Below the pieces are notes generated by a model. It was not told where the DNA came from, did no database searches, and saw only the letters and a program-made list of their open reading frames with translations. The position numbers and the translations under genes are program-made. 64,000 nucleotides of DNA. Source: Adiantum capillus-veneris. Its lineage: Eukaryota > Streptophyta > Polypodiopsida > Polypodiales > Pteridaceae. The stretch covers positions 154,271,557-154,335,556 of the forward strand of contig CM043952.1 in NCBI GenBank assembly GCA_014529385.2, given 5' to 3'. Positions 21,425 to 33,384 of this stretch are shown one piece after another. Numbering within the stretch: position 1 is the stretch's first letter; every line of letters begins with the position of its first letter.

Positions 21425-22316
21425 ATCAAATTGTTGGATAAGGCCAAAACTTTGTCCATAGCACCAAAGGTGCCATCATAGGTGAGAAACGAGATGCTCT
21501 TTCCTCCCCCTTGAACTTCTTAAGCTTGTAGAAACTTTTCCAAGTAGCATAGGATTTGCGATGTCCTCTGCTCTTGTACTCTCTAGGAGAAAAACCACTG
21601 TTTTCGTCAAAAAGAGGAGGAAGACGATGATGGAGAAGAGGGCGACCTCTTTTTCTCCGTTTTCTTCTTTTGATTCCTCTCTTCTTTTTCAGAATGACAA
21701 GGAGAAGGACTATATGACGATCTTTTCCTCTTGGAAGGAGTTGGGGATTGTCGAGACCATCGTCTTTGTGGAGCCATATCTTTCGAAACACTTGGAGATT
21801 CACTTCTTTCTTTATGGGATTTGTCCTCTTCTCTCACCAGAGAGAGTCTTCTTTTGGAAGTCTCTTTCGTATATGCCCAAGGCTCGTTCATCGACATTGA
21901 GCCTTTGGATCGCATATGTATGGCATGCCCTTCTTGAAGCTAAACTACTCCAAGGCAATCACCACAAGCATCACATTGGACCTCAAATGGCTTTGAGAGA
22001 TCTGGAAGCATAAGGATTGGTTGGGAGGTAAGCTTCTCTTTGAGCTTGTCAAAAGCATTTGGCTCCTTAGCAGTCCATGAGTACTTAACATTCTTCTCTC
22101 TTAAGTCATGCTATGGTCCCGCTATTTGAGAGAATTTGGCTATGAAGCGTCTATAGTATGAACACATACCAGTAAAGATTCTTAGCTCATGTAGATTCCT
22201 CGGATTAGACCACGCTTTTATTACCTCCAACTTTGATGGATCCATACGGATACCATCTTGATAGATAATATGACCTAAGTGTTGAATCTCTTGAAGGGAA
22301 AATTCGCTCAACCTAG
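21425..22316 (-). pseudogene. Inverted mosaic: gypsy RT/RNase H joined to gag with Arg/Ser-rich region
   Basis: On the minus strand 22316-22111 reads the end of reverse transcriptase (EFSLQEIQHLGHIIYQDGI, then SYYRRFIAKFSQIAGP), continues to LSKPFEVQCDACGD (about 21960) and LQEGHAI, and at about 21920 switches into gag (NEPWAYTKETSKRRLSL). The gag piece, 21915-21607, is Arg/Ser-rich: KSHKERSESPSVSK, RRWSRQSPTPSKRKRSS, then SPSSPSSSSSS. The matching gag stretch lies at 41040-41450 in gypsy B. RT/RNase H standing upstream of gag is not a normal element order, so this is a rearranged copy, for example by template switching or repeated deletion. Confidence 0.8.
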
Positions 22317-22827
22317 CTAGGGGCTTAACATGTGTCCCTATTTGCCTCTTTGAGCAAGGGGTATCCCTTGGGTGAAGAAGAAGTTAGTCAACACCCCCCC
22401 CACTCTTGGGGCTCGCCCCCTCCTTTGTAGGCTCAAGCTTGACTTTTTGGAACACTTTATCCCCTCTAGCACCTTAGTCATGAAGCACCTCAAGCACCTT
22501 AGTCAGCAAGCATGACAAGCACCTCAAGCTTGGGCTGGGTTCCCACCTCAAGCACAACCCTAGCTTGCCTAAGGTCTAAGGACTTTTAACACTAACCTTT
22601 GGAGGTCTTTAATGAAGCTAACCCTAAGGGATTTAAGCTCCATTGGGTAGCATTGCTCTGTAAGACCATCTCTCATCTGGAACCCTTTAACCTTGGCCCC
22701 GTGTTGAGACAGATCCATAAGCACATGTCTATATTCTAACCCTTGTTCCTGTTTATTCTCCCACATTAAATAATCAATTTAATATGAGAAAATCATTTGG
22801 GTTGGTTAGATATTAGATTTTATGACA
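22317..22827 (-). mobile_element. Gypsy LTR fragment (5' part, minus orientation)
   Basis: Starts TGTCATAAAATCTAATATC at 22827 on the minus strand and matches the first 450-500 bases of the gypsy A LTR, including the GGAGGGGGCGAGCCC block (about 22410). It ends near 22320, abutting the reverse transcriptase piece with no primer site between. Confidence 0.85.
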
Positions 22828-23865
22828 GTGATATTCCTAAGAATTTCATGGTAAGTCTTGCATTCATCTCCCTTGCTAATATATAACAATGCTAATATAT
22901 AACAATGCTAATATATAACAAGCTTGCATGATATTGTTCTGTATTGCCAAATGTGAAGTAAAAACTTTTTTCCTATGGTCCATTGTCTACCACATTCTCT
23001 ATGAACTTGTCAACTTCTTGAATATTGCAAGACATAAGCATAGTTGATTGCATTTAGCGAGAGATGCCCTCCCTTCATGTTCATTTGTATAAGCCCGAAG
23101 CCTACTCACCTGCCTTGCTTATCCATATCTTGTATTCGAAGAGACCATTTTATGAATAGAAGCTTGTTGCACACCACATTTTGTATACATGCCAGCACAA
23201 GCACCTAACACAACATTATATTTTTTGCTTCTGTATGATATCATAGGGCTTCCAGATGTGTGTATTCTCATAGCTTCCTACTCTCATGCCAGCCATTGCA
23301 AAAGTAATGATTTCCAATGTGCAAAGGATGCACGAGAGAAGAATGGCTTAAGGGTCATACCCCTTTTTTTTTTAATGGTGTCAGAATATGAAAACATTTC
23401 TTAAAAGCAAGCTTACTCTCTCTCTCTCTCTCTCTCTCATGTGGCCAAGAGAGATGCCGAAGATCTTTGTTGTAGGCTTGGTGAAGTTGTTAGTTATGTA
23501 GGTGGGTTTGAGGATTGCACAGGGCCTGTATGAATTCTACTTTCAAGCTTGATGCAGCACATGAAAGGATAATACACACTAATGTTGTCTTTAGACTGTT
23601 GAAGGGCCTACGAAGGCGGCAAAAATTTTCTTCTTATAGTCATGTTAGCTATGCTTCATGTTGATAAGTTTTTTGGGTACTTTTTTAAAATAACATTTCA
23701 CTTATACTGCAGGAAGAACGCTACTTATCAAAATTCTATATGTAAGCAACAAAAGTGTGACTATCTAGTTGTTACAAAGATGATTACACTCCTAGTTTGT
23801 AGTGCACTTCCTAGTGAAATGCAAATAAAAATTTCTAACCCAGCACCACTAGAGTAGATCCATCA
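22828..23865 (-). pseudogene. Mostly unreadable; PPR scrap at about 22985-23215
   Basis: On the minus strand 23215-22985 reads VLGACAGMYTKCGVQQAS then, after a stop, out-of-frame PPR-like words (frame of LSLNAINYA type). A (TC)n run lies at 23416-23438 and a triplicated GCTAATATATAACAAT at 22877-22921. The remainder, 23440-23865, shows nothing I can name. Confidence 0.5.
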
Positions 23866-26113
23866 TTCTTTGATGATATGATCATCTAATCCAATTCTCT
23901 CAAGGAGCATAAGCAACATCTCCAGGTAATCTTTCAAGCTTTGATGGAAAATAAATTGTTCATAAATCAAAAGAAGAGTGAATTTTCCCTTCAAGAGATT
24001 CAATACTTAGGTCACATTATCTCTCAAGATGGTATCCATATTGATCCAACAAAGCTAGAGGTATTAAAAGGATGCCCTAGCCCAAGGAATCTACTTGAGC
24101 TACAAAGCTTTGTTGGTATGTGTACATACTATAAACGCTTCGTAGTAGAAAAATTCTCGCAAATAGCAGGACCATTACATGACTCGACGAAGAAGAATGT
24201 TAAGTACATGGACTACAAAAGACAAAATGCTTTTGACAAGCTCAAAGAAAAGCTTACCTCTCAGCCTGTTCTTACTTTACTAGATCTCTCAAAACCATTT
24301 GAGGTCCAATGTGATGCTTGTGGAGATTTCCTTAGAGTAGTCTTGCTTCAAGAAGGGCATGCCATAGCATACAAGAGTCAAAGACTCAACTCCGATGAGC
24401 GAGTGTTGGGCATATACAAAAAGGAGCTACTAGGTATTCTACATCCCCTTCGCACATGGAACCATTATCTTTTGGGGACTCCATTGAACCTACGAATAGA
24501 TCACCAAAGTCTTAAGTACTTCATGATGCAAACCAAGCTTTTCGACAAACAAATAAGGTGGGAGATTTTTATTTCGCGATTTAATTTTCATATTGCTCAT
24601 ATTGCTAGCAAGCACAATGAAGTGGCTGATGCATTATCACGACGGCCAAGAGTAAATGCAGTGTCTATAGCAACTCACAATGACCTATATTCTATGATAG
24701 ATGAGTATGCTATTGATCCCGATTTCAAGGATATAATTTTAGCCCTTGCCTTAGGGAATAAAGAAGAACCGTTCACCTTGCAAGATGGTTATCTTCTCCA
24801 TGGCAATAGGCTATGTGTTACTAGCTCCCTTTGTGAGGAATTAATGTATGAATCCCATGTTCCTTCCCATGCGGGGCATAGAGGAATTCAATCTACTCTT
24901 CAAGGAGTGGAAACATATTTCTATTGGCCTACCATGAAAGTAGACATACAAGATTATGTTTCAAAATGCATGGTATGCCAAAAGACAAAGTATGATAGAG
25001 GGAATCAACCTGGATTACTCTAGTCATTGACAATTCCCCATGGGAGAGTATATCCATGGATTTTATCTTTGGATTACCCAAGTCTATCCATGGGAAGATG
25101 GGAATATAGACAATAGTCCACAGGTTTAACAAACAATCACATTTTATACCTGTCAAAAAGACTATTAAGGTATCTCAGATTTTCAAGTACCATGGCTTGC
25201 CAACATCAATAGTGTCAGATAGAGATCCTCAAATGATCAGTAATTTCTAGAAGGGTCTCTTTGAGAATTTAGGTATAAGGCTAAATTTCTCCTCGGCCTA
25301 TCACCCACAGACGGATGGCCAAAGTAAAATAGCTAACCTTATGATTTTAGATCTACTCAAGACCTATGTTACGAAAGTAGATCAACGCTCACAATGGGAG
25401 AAGTACCTATCCCTTGTAGAGTATGCGTACAATAACACTGTCCATACTACTACAGAGAAGGCACCTTTCGAGATCATTGAGGGAAGACCTAAAAGTCCCT
25501 TGCTACTTAAGGTACATGGGAAGTCTTCGCTGCTGATGAGTATAGCCGAGACCTACAAGAATCTTTTCAAAATATTAAGGAGTCTATATCCATCTCACAA
25601 CAAAGGCAAAAAGCTGCTACTAACAAGCACACAAGGGCCTTAACTTTCAACGAAAAGATTGGGTCCTACTAACGTTTCCCAAGGCTCAATTGAGGAAAAA
25701 ATATAGGCAAAAATCCTACGGGCCACCAAAAGCATTATGTTAAGCTATCAAAAAGATACTATGGTCCTTTTCAAATCTTAAAAGCAATCAATGAGATGGC
25801 TTATCAACTAAAGTTTCCCAATAATTGGTTCATACACAATGCTTTTCATGTGAGTAAACTTAAGCCTTACAAAGGAGATCCACCAAGAGAACCAATAACT
25901 GAGGACCCGCTCAAGATCAAAGATCAAGAAGAGGTGTTCCAACCCAAATCTATCCTTCGACATGAAGACAAGGTACTAAGATATGGTAAGATTATCCGAC
26001 GATATCTTATTAAGTTCAAAAATTATCCTTTTGAAGATGCTAGATGGATGCAAGGAACACAGCTTAAGGATAGTATGAACCTTGTCAATGCTTACAATGC
26101 TACACTAGAATAA
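23866..26113 (+). pseudogene. pol: Gypsy (chromovirus) pol: RT end, RNase H, integrase, chromodomain
   Basis: Starts at the catalytic box of reverse transcriptase (FFDDMII, 23866-23886), followed by a TAA, then a 360-codon open frame 23941-25023: LFINQKKSEFSLQEIQYLGHII, RNase H with FEVQCDACGD, YKKELLGIL and LRIDHQSLKYF, and the integrase zinc-binding part (HVPSHAGHRG, CMVCQKT). After TAG at 25021-25023 the core continues (SMDFIFGLPKS; VSDRDPQM near 25217) but the third catalytic residue is Lys (AAA, 25326-25328) where the 20836 copy has Glu. The C-terminus 25796-26113 ends in a chromodomain-like stretch (VLRYGKIIRRYLIKFKNYPFEDARWM). This order defines a Ty3/gypsy chromovirus. Dead: stops, a frameshift near 25520 and the Glu-to-Lys change. 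Confidence 0.92.
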
Positions 26114-26437
26114 GCAAATGTAAATGCTTTTTAAATGAACAATGTTTTTGTCTTATAAGACTAGTTCTTGTTTTATTGTGCACAAATTTAAGTAGTATTC
26201 ATGCTTAGAATCATGTTTGTGATGATGATATTTCCCAAAGACCAAGTAGAATTTATCACTCTACTTTGGGAATATGATATGGACTAAAGAGAAAACATGC
26301 TTGCTGCAGCTAAGTCTCCCAAGCACCAAATGGACCAGTCGTAGTGTAAAAAGGGATCCTCTACCCGCTAACAAATTTAGACTAATGACTAAGGCTTTAT
26401 CTTCTCTACCACACAGTCGAGGATGACTATGGTTTCA
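26114..26437 (+). other. Untranslated stretch between chromodomain and polypurine tract
   Basis: About 320 bases with no frame. It is normal 3' untranslated sequence for a gypsy element and contains nothing else I can name. Confidence 0.6.
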
Positions 26438-26449
26438 AGAGAGAGGTAA
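26438..26449 (+). other. Polypurine tract of the gypsy element
   Basis: AGAGAGAGGTAA immediately before the LTR start TGTCATAAAAT. Confidence 0.75.
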
Positions 26450-27433
26450 TGTCATAAAATCTAATATCTACCTATCCCAAAAGATTTTCTCATATTGAAA
26501 CGATCATTTAATGTGGGAAAATGAATGGGAACAGAGTTAGAATATAGATATGTGCTTTTAGACCTATCTCAGCACGGGACCAAAAGGGGAGAAGTCTACA
26601 TCTCATTAAGGGTCCAAAAAGGAGATGGTCTACCAAAGAGCAATGAGCAGATAATGGATCTTAAAGGACCTTAGGGTTAGCTTCATTAAAGAACTCCAAA
26701 GGTTAGTGTTAAAAGTACTTATAACTAGGACCTTTGGGTACTTTAGACCTTAGGCAAGCCTTGTGTTTGAGGTGCTTGTCGTGCTTGAGCTGACTAAGGT
26801 GCTCGAGGTGCTTGATGACTAAGGTGCTTGTCGTGCTTGATGACCAAGGTTCTTGAGGTGCTTGTCATGCTTGATAACCAAGGTGCTTGTGGTGTGCAAG
26901 TCAAAGATCATCCCTACAAAGGAGGGGGCGAGCCCTGAAGGTAGGCACACACACTCAAGGCAAGCCAAGGCTCTAGAGGCATAAAGGACAAATGTCAAGC
27001 ACCTATCCAGGCTGCCCTCATGGTGTGCCTGAATCCTAATGGATGGCCTTTTGGGAGGTCCAGTGAGATTTTAGATGCATGTAATTAATTAATTAAGCTC
27101 TCTCTCTCTCAAAGGGGGAAAGAAGGACACTTGCCCAAATGCTATCCGTATTGCTTGAAAAGACCATAACTTGTGATTGGCCAAGCTTGGCAAGGGCCAA
27201 TAGGGATCAAGCTAGAGTAAAGAGAGAGAGGGTCGACCTAGGCAATGAAGATACCTACTTTTTGCTCATTCTCACACACTCTCTCACACATTCTCTCAGT
27301 GTTGAGCAAGAACTTCATCTCCTTCTCCAAGCTTGAGAAGCAGAGAGCCTACACCAACACCTCTTGGCTATGGAATGCAAATCCAACCAAGATCAAGCTT
27401 CAATGGCATACTCATCTTCTCTACCATCTATAT
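26450..27433 (+). mobile_element. Gypsy 3' LTR, truncated
   Basis: Matches 5695 to about 6680, including the U3 repeat of GGTGCTTGTCGTGCTTGATG type (26765-26890, more copies than at 6005) and the TTCTCACACACTCTCTC region. The match stops at about 27433, where TGTAAGGTCTC begins; roughly the last 500 bases of the LTR are missing or displaced. Confidence 0.9.
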
Positions 27434-28785
27434 TGTAAGGTCTCTGGCACCCTTGCAAAGGGGATTCCCATATAAACGATTAATATCATGCCATTTTGGT
27501 CATAAATAGAAACTTTCTATTTTTGGTAAATTTTCCACCTTTGATGTACTAATGATGAATATATTGATGTAAGCTTTTCAAAAATTAAAATCTTACTTTT
27601 TTGTCACCTTTGTCCAAATATAGTAAGTTTTGAGGTGCTTGCACCCACCTAGACGTGACCGTCTCGTCCAAATCCACCCGTCCTAAATTTCCATAAAAAT
27701 AACTACTTGTTTCGAAAACTACTGAATATAGTAAGTGTGTGCATCTGACACCTTATCTTGTCATCCTCAATCTTGTCTTTTAATAGCAAATTTCAGAATT
27801 AATCTGATAAGCTAAGCTCACTCTAGACAATTCAATTTCATCCTAGTGTTAATAAATTAATTCCTAAAGTCTAAGGTATGTATGTATATGCATGTGCATG
27901 TGAATGTATGTCCATGGATGCCCATAAACGACCCATAGCCATGGACCCATCTCTTATGGTATGGTTGACTATAAGCATGGGTAAATACATGAGGTGTATC
28001 ACCCAAAAGGGTAAAGTGGGACACCTCTAATGACTAAGTGGGAGCTTGTGACTCTACACATGCTTTTAGCAAGAGGGGGTGAGTAGGGGAGGTATGTGAC
28101 TGATTTGGGAAACAAGGAACCTCCAAACTCTATATAAAGGGTATTCCCACTTAGTTTTACACACACTTGAACACACATTGGAGATAGGGAGACTCTGCTG
28201 CTGCTGTTGTGGCTACTCGTTGGTGAAACTTCTACAAGGCCTTGAGTGATCAAAAACTCCTAGGCACAATCCGGTAATGTAAATTTGTTGAATCAATTCA
28301 CTTCTATATCTCTATTCTCTTCTCTTCTCGAGAATTCCCAATCTACTACTACCATTTTTATTATCTATTTAAAGCTCACAGGATATAGCGGAAACTCTAC
28401 TTATTATACTCCAATCTACGATTCCTCAAGATGTTTCAAGATAGAAAAAATCTAAAGCATGTGTTTTGTTTGCAAATTAGTGATTATGATGCTCGTTATG
28501 CACTCAATTGTGTCGACATACACGAGTCTCTTGTTCAAATTTGCACTAAAAATTTAGAGAAAGGAAGTTAGAAATCAGTCATCATTTACTTGTGGTAAGT
28601 GAGTGCATAACCTAAACTTAGTATGCATTAAGCTTGCCGAAGTTGTATTATGGTTATCCACAAATGGACGGGAGTGAGAGTATTGCATGGATTATAGTGT
28701 ATGTGTATCATAAGACTATGACAGAATTAATCAAAGCATATGTGGGAGTAATATATGTCATAACCATAAATTGTTGGTATTGAAG
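27434..28785 (+). mobile_element. Possible LTR of another retroelement with TATA box and primer site
   Basis: Begins TGTAAGGTCTC exactly where the gypsy LTR match breaks. It has a strong TATA motif CTCTATATAAAGG at 28129-28141 followed by a purine/CA-rich start region, and a primer-like TGGTATTGAAGC at 28774-28785 (two to three changes from the Met type). That fits a U3-R-U5-primer-site layout of about 1.34 kb. The LTR end just before the primer site does not read CA and I found no second copy, so this is tentative. An ATG at 28875 opens only about 25 codons. Confidence 0.4.
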
Positions 28786-30985
28786 CATTTAAAATCAACT
28801 ACCTTACTTCCATTGGCTTCTTTACACTTTAGCTTACAAACTTCTCAAGTTAAGTTAAGCATCTAGCAGTGGGAATGGCACCCAAGAGAACTCGCTATGG
28901 TGGATCACACGATCACGAAGCCAAAACCAGTGATAGTAAAGGCAAATGAAAGGCACCGATGAATGAGGATGTGCCACTTATCCCATGAGTGATGTTATTG
29001 CTCAAGAAGAGGTAGGAAACTTCTTTTTTGTTCAATGCATCATGAGTAATTAGAAAAAAGAAAACTACGTAAACATTGGGTTAGTCCCAATTTGACACCG
29101 CATCAATTGAACTTGTTAAATTCCTTTAAGTTGTATTAATATGGAAGGACTGTTTGAGGATATACTATCTGAATTAGGAAAGAAATGTTTGCCTAGAAAA
29201 GAAATCTCAACCTTAGTTCATTTTATTCCAATATTGATTTAGTCCAAACTCCCCTTTGATCACAAGGAGGTAGCATGCGTTTCTACGCAGGAGACATGCA
29301 TTTCTATGATACAATTGATCCATTTCTATGAGACAACTTGGTTTATTTCAATAAAAGGTGGCACACCGAAGAGTTACTCTAGGAGGTGTAGTCCACTATC
29401 AGTTGTATGGGCACCCAATGACAACGGATGGAGTGAACATCCACCAAAAGAATCTTCTACGATTTTGGAGTGTATTTACAAGAGTTAAGAGGTATTTTGA
29501 AAGTGTGACCCCTCTCTTCCAAGATGGGTTTTTTCCCTCAAAATGTTTCTATAGATATATACACTAGCAGGAATGTGTCTGTAAGGTATATAACATCATT
29601 TGGTTTCTTGTGTCCTTTGATGGAAATTTAATGCATCTCAATGAGATAGTATCTAGTGCCCACAATTTGAGTCTAATATGTATGCATAAAAGGTTTGTAG
29701 ATTATGGATGTGTTTTTGCATCTTTACATGGTCACACACATATACAACATCAAAATAGCGGCACCTACCCAAAATATAGTGTACACGCTACTACTTACAA
29801 ATCATTATCACCCCACTAAAAAGGCAACAAAGTTATAAGTTTCTTTCACAAATTTGATGGTGACAAAATGCATCTAGTGCCTATAGTCCTTTCATCCACT
29901 CAATGGTGTCACCTTTCCACCTTATGAGGGTCACAACCTCCTATTTGCTCATGGTATTTCTACGAAATGTAGATACCGCATGTAATTTGTTGCATCCTAG
30001 TCATAGTAGCAAAAATTACCTGCGTGTCACACAGGTGGAAATCTCTAACTCAGTTTCACCTGTGACTAACGATTCCCACAAGTTTTCATCGTACAAGCCT
30101 TGCTCATACTTCATGGCTCAACCTTCAAGAAATTCATCACTATGGAAAAATTGGGCCTTCTGTAATCTATGAAGTTGTTTCTATTTGATAATATTGATGG
30201 CCCTATTGGGACACTGTCCCAATAGTCATTGGGACACCGTCCTAGTGACTATCACATGTGGCTACAAGCAACAACATAGCTACCTAAAAAATTTAATGGG
30301 GCCAACTTGCCAAACCTTACTGTCACCAAAGTGCAACATCTGCATGGAATATAGTGTGTCAAGGAAACTTACACACTATAATTTTCTCCTAGTGGATGCT
30401 CCATAAGATGGGTTATGTTGTTTCTATTGGAGGTTTAGTTGTACGCTAGTTGATGTTCTACCGCGTTCATAATTTCCGAGGTTTATAACGCTTAGCTAAG
30501 TATGACTCCCAAGTATGTAGCTATTTATTACAGGAAATTTTTATCAATGTGTGTTTAGGTATGCATGTAGCCACAACCTATTCCTCCTACATAAGTTGGC
30601 AAAGTTTTATGCTTTTCGTATTTGGACAAGAGTTTCACAAATATGCTTGCAACCCAAAGGGTAGTTAGTTTGCTCTTTATTGGCTGAAGTTTTTTCACAA
30701 GTCAAAGCATCTCAAACAAAACTCCTAGGCTAAGGTCTCAAGGGGGTCAATACAATAAATAAATGCCTATCACGTGGGTTCAACAGTAGGGATTATTTTA
30801 TTCTACATTTTCTCACATTTTGACATACATAATGGTGTTGAAAAGATTATCTTGAGAGAAAATTTACAGATTGAATAGGAAAAGGGTTCTTTTTATTGGT
30901 GAAAACTTCATAGCTAAGGGGTTTTATAAATAGTCCTTGAATGCACACGATATATAGGTTTTACATATAGTGATCCCCACGAGGC
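28786..30985. other. Degenerate DNA, no gene recognised
   Basis: Short open frames (29306-29488, 29358-29567, 29610-29819, 29903-30172, 30185-30406) have no domain words, no consistent phase and AT-rich simple composition. If the preceding segment is a 5' LTR, this should be its internal region, but no gag, protease or polymerase motif is readable. Confidence 0.5.
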
Positions 30986-31140
30986 TAAGGTAGTCTAGGA
31001 TTATAAATGTCAAATCCTTGTGATTATATTTGGTGTGTAGAATGATTCATTTTAACAACAACGACTATATTTAGTCTAGGATTATAGATATCAAATCCTT
31101 GTGACTATATTCGATGTGTAGAATGAGTCATTTTAACAAG
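30986..31140. repeat. Direct duplication, two copies of about 78 bases
   Basis: TAGTCTAGGATTATA...CATTTTAACAA occurs at about 30988-31060 and 31073-31137 with scattered differences (AAATGTCAAATCC versus GATATCAAATCC). Confidence 0.8.
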
Positions 31141-31149
31141 AGGGATATA

Positions 31150-31272
31150 CTACCAATAGTGTGCACTGTGCAGGCTACATGGGTCACCAACTACCAATAG
31201 TGTGCACTGTGCAGGCTACATGGGTCACCAACTACCAATAGTGTGCACTGTGCAGGCTACATAGGTCACCAT
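31150..31272. repeat. Tandem repeat, three copies of 41 bases
   Basis: Unit starts CTACCAATAGTGTGCACTGT at 31150, 31191 and 31232, ending about 31272. The first two copies are identical and the third has one change (ATAGGTCACC). GTGCACTGTGCAG inside each unit is nearly palindromic. Confidence 0.95.
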
Positions 31273-33276
31273 GAATTTTTGCCAATCATGGTTTCACAAT
31301 CCTATTACAATCAAATGATTTATGCATTTTTGGTGATATGGATGCCTTGATTGTATGTCCTAATTAAATGCAACATAATTTTCTTAGGGCATTAAGTTTT
31401 TGATGCATTTTTGGTGGTATCGGATGTCAAATATATTTGTAGACAAGATAGATAGTGTCTTTTTGATTTCCCATCGATCCTTAAGTAAATTTTGCACAAT
31501 TTTCTTCAACAATAGTAACTGATTAATCATGTGAATTAACTAAATTTATCTTTCATAACTTCATTGATTGACACAACATAGAGGGTCATATTTTCACAAG
31601 TCCACTCCCTCAAAAGGAATCCTTTATTAAAACTTGATACACGAGTACATGTAAATAAAAATTGGATATTATATAGATATTTATTGATTACTACAAGAAT
31701 GAAGGCTTAGAACTTCATGTATGAACAATAATAGCTCAAATATGCCAAAATTCACCTCAATCCTAGCCTCACTCCCAAAGGCATCTGATTACGCCAATCA
31801 TGTAGCCATGCAGAGAGTGAGAAAGATTAGGTTTGGAAGTTTATTTGGATTGACAGTTGCATATGAAATTTGTTGAAGCTCAAAGGCAAGATCTGTAGAT
31901 AAATAGATGTTTAGATTGCAAGGGAGCTGTTTTGCATTGTTCTAAGACCTCTAAAGGAACACTCCAAAGAAAAGCAAGAGAGCTGATTGTAAAGGGTGCA
32001 TAGTGGTTTATACGCTTAAATTTCCATAACTGGTTGTCGAGTCAGATGGAGTCCAACTCGACTTGCATGGGAGGTATGACTAGAACAACTCCAAAAAAAA
32101 GATGTGAATTATATTTATCAGGTTTCGAAGCAGACGAAATACCACAAGAAGTGAGAGGGCTTCCTATTCTTAGGGGTCTAAGAGGTTAAGGTTAAGAAGA
32201 GGATTAATAATATTCTCAACTTGTTTTATCTCTAAGGGAAAGACAAGAATATTATTGATAAAATATAACTTATTGACAATAGTTGGTAAAGAAGAAAAGT
32301 AAAAGTCAAGATCTACGCTATCTTGAGTGTGACAAAAGGTATAATAATAAGAAATCTGTCAAAAAGGGAAGTAAGGCTAGAGAAATCATTTTGAGATGAG
32401 GTTAGAAGAGAAATCCAATCATTATTTGAAGTTATATTAAGTATAGACAAAGAACCTTTAGTGATTGCTTCACACTCGAAGTCTACTAATCCTTGTGAAA
32501 TTCAGGATCTTTGAAACATGAAATAATGCATTGTGTGGTAGTGGCTGGTACTAGTATCCTTGTTTGTTTGCATAACCAAGCTTAGTTAATGAGGAGGTCC
32601 ACAAGGTAGAATAAGGGGAGAGCTCCATGGTGTGGGCTTAGACACAAATTCCTAACAAGTAATAGCCATATTACTTGATAACAGGGCAAGCTATATGGGT
32701 AGACAATTTCAAAAGATAGTAGTTGTGGCTTCTGCTTCTACATTGTGTAATGCATAAAATTCTTTAGCAATAGTAAGTGATTAATTATGTAAATTAACTA
32801 AATTTCTATTTCATAAAGCCAAACATTGATAAATTCACACAACATAGAGGGCCATATTTTCACAAGTTCACCCCCTCAAAAGGAATCCTTTATTAAAACT
32901 TGATACATGACTACATGCAATTAGAAATTGGATACTATAGAGCTTTTCATTGATTAATTAGTACAAGAAATGAAGGCTTAGAACTTCATGAGTGAGCAAT
33001 AATATCTCAAATATGCCAATATTCACCTCAATCCTAGCCTCACTCTTAAAGGCATTTGATTACACCAATCATGTAGCCATGTAGAGAGAAAGATTAGGTT
33101 TGGAAGTACACGATTATTATACGTAGGACATACATAAACAAGCATTTGAGTCACCAAAACCCTCTTCCTTGCCATGTTTTGGTAGAGTAGCTAGTAATTA
33201 TCATAAGGCATAGATCACGTGAGAGGAGATTAATGCTTTGCAGGAGAGCCTATCTGTGCATATGTTTCCCTAAGAG

Positions 33277-33279
<3 letters not shown>
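31273..33279. repeat. Two direct repeats of about 340 bases, 0.9 kb apart; otherwise no gene
   Basis: About 31500-31840 and 32760-33107 match over their length (shared blocks ACAACATAGAGGG, AAAAGGAATCCTTTATTAAA and GAAGGCTTAGAACTTCATG). They are in the same orientation, like the LTRs of a small element, but they do not begin TG or end CA at an obvious point and no primer or purine site is visible. The 0.9 kb between them has no readable frame. Confidence 0.7.
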
Positions 33280-33325
<46 letters not shown>

Positions 33326-33384
33326 GCACGCACGCACACACACGCATACACACACATGCACGTGCATATACACACACACACACA
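33280..33384. repeat. (CA)n microsatellite with CG interruptions
   Basis: About 100 bases of CA, interrupted by CGCACGCACG and CATGCACGTGCATATA. Read-through frames here are artefacts. Confidence 0.95.

Noticed and set aside
21425-21915. A host SR splicing factor gene
   Set aside because: The Arg/Ser-rich frame sits within sequence shared with gypsy B gag and is joined to RNase H; no RNA-recognition domain is present.
28875-28950. Gag start after the putative primer site (MAPKRTRYGG)
   Set aside because: Only about 25 codons before a stop, with no gag words after it.
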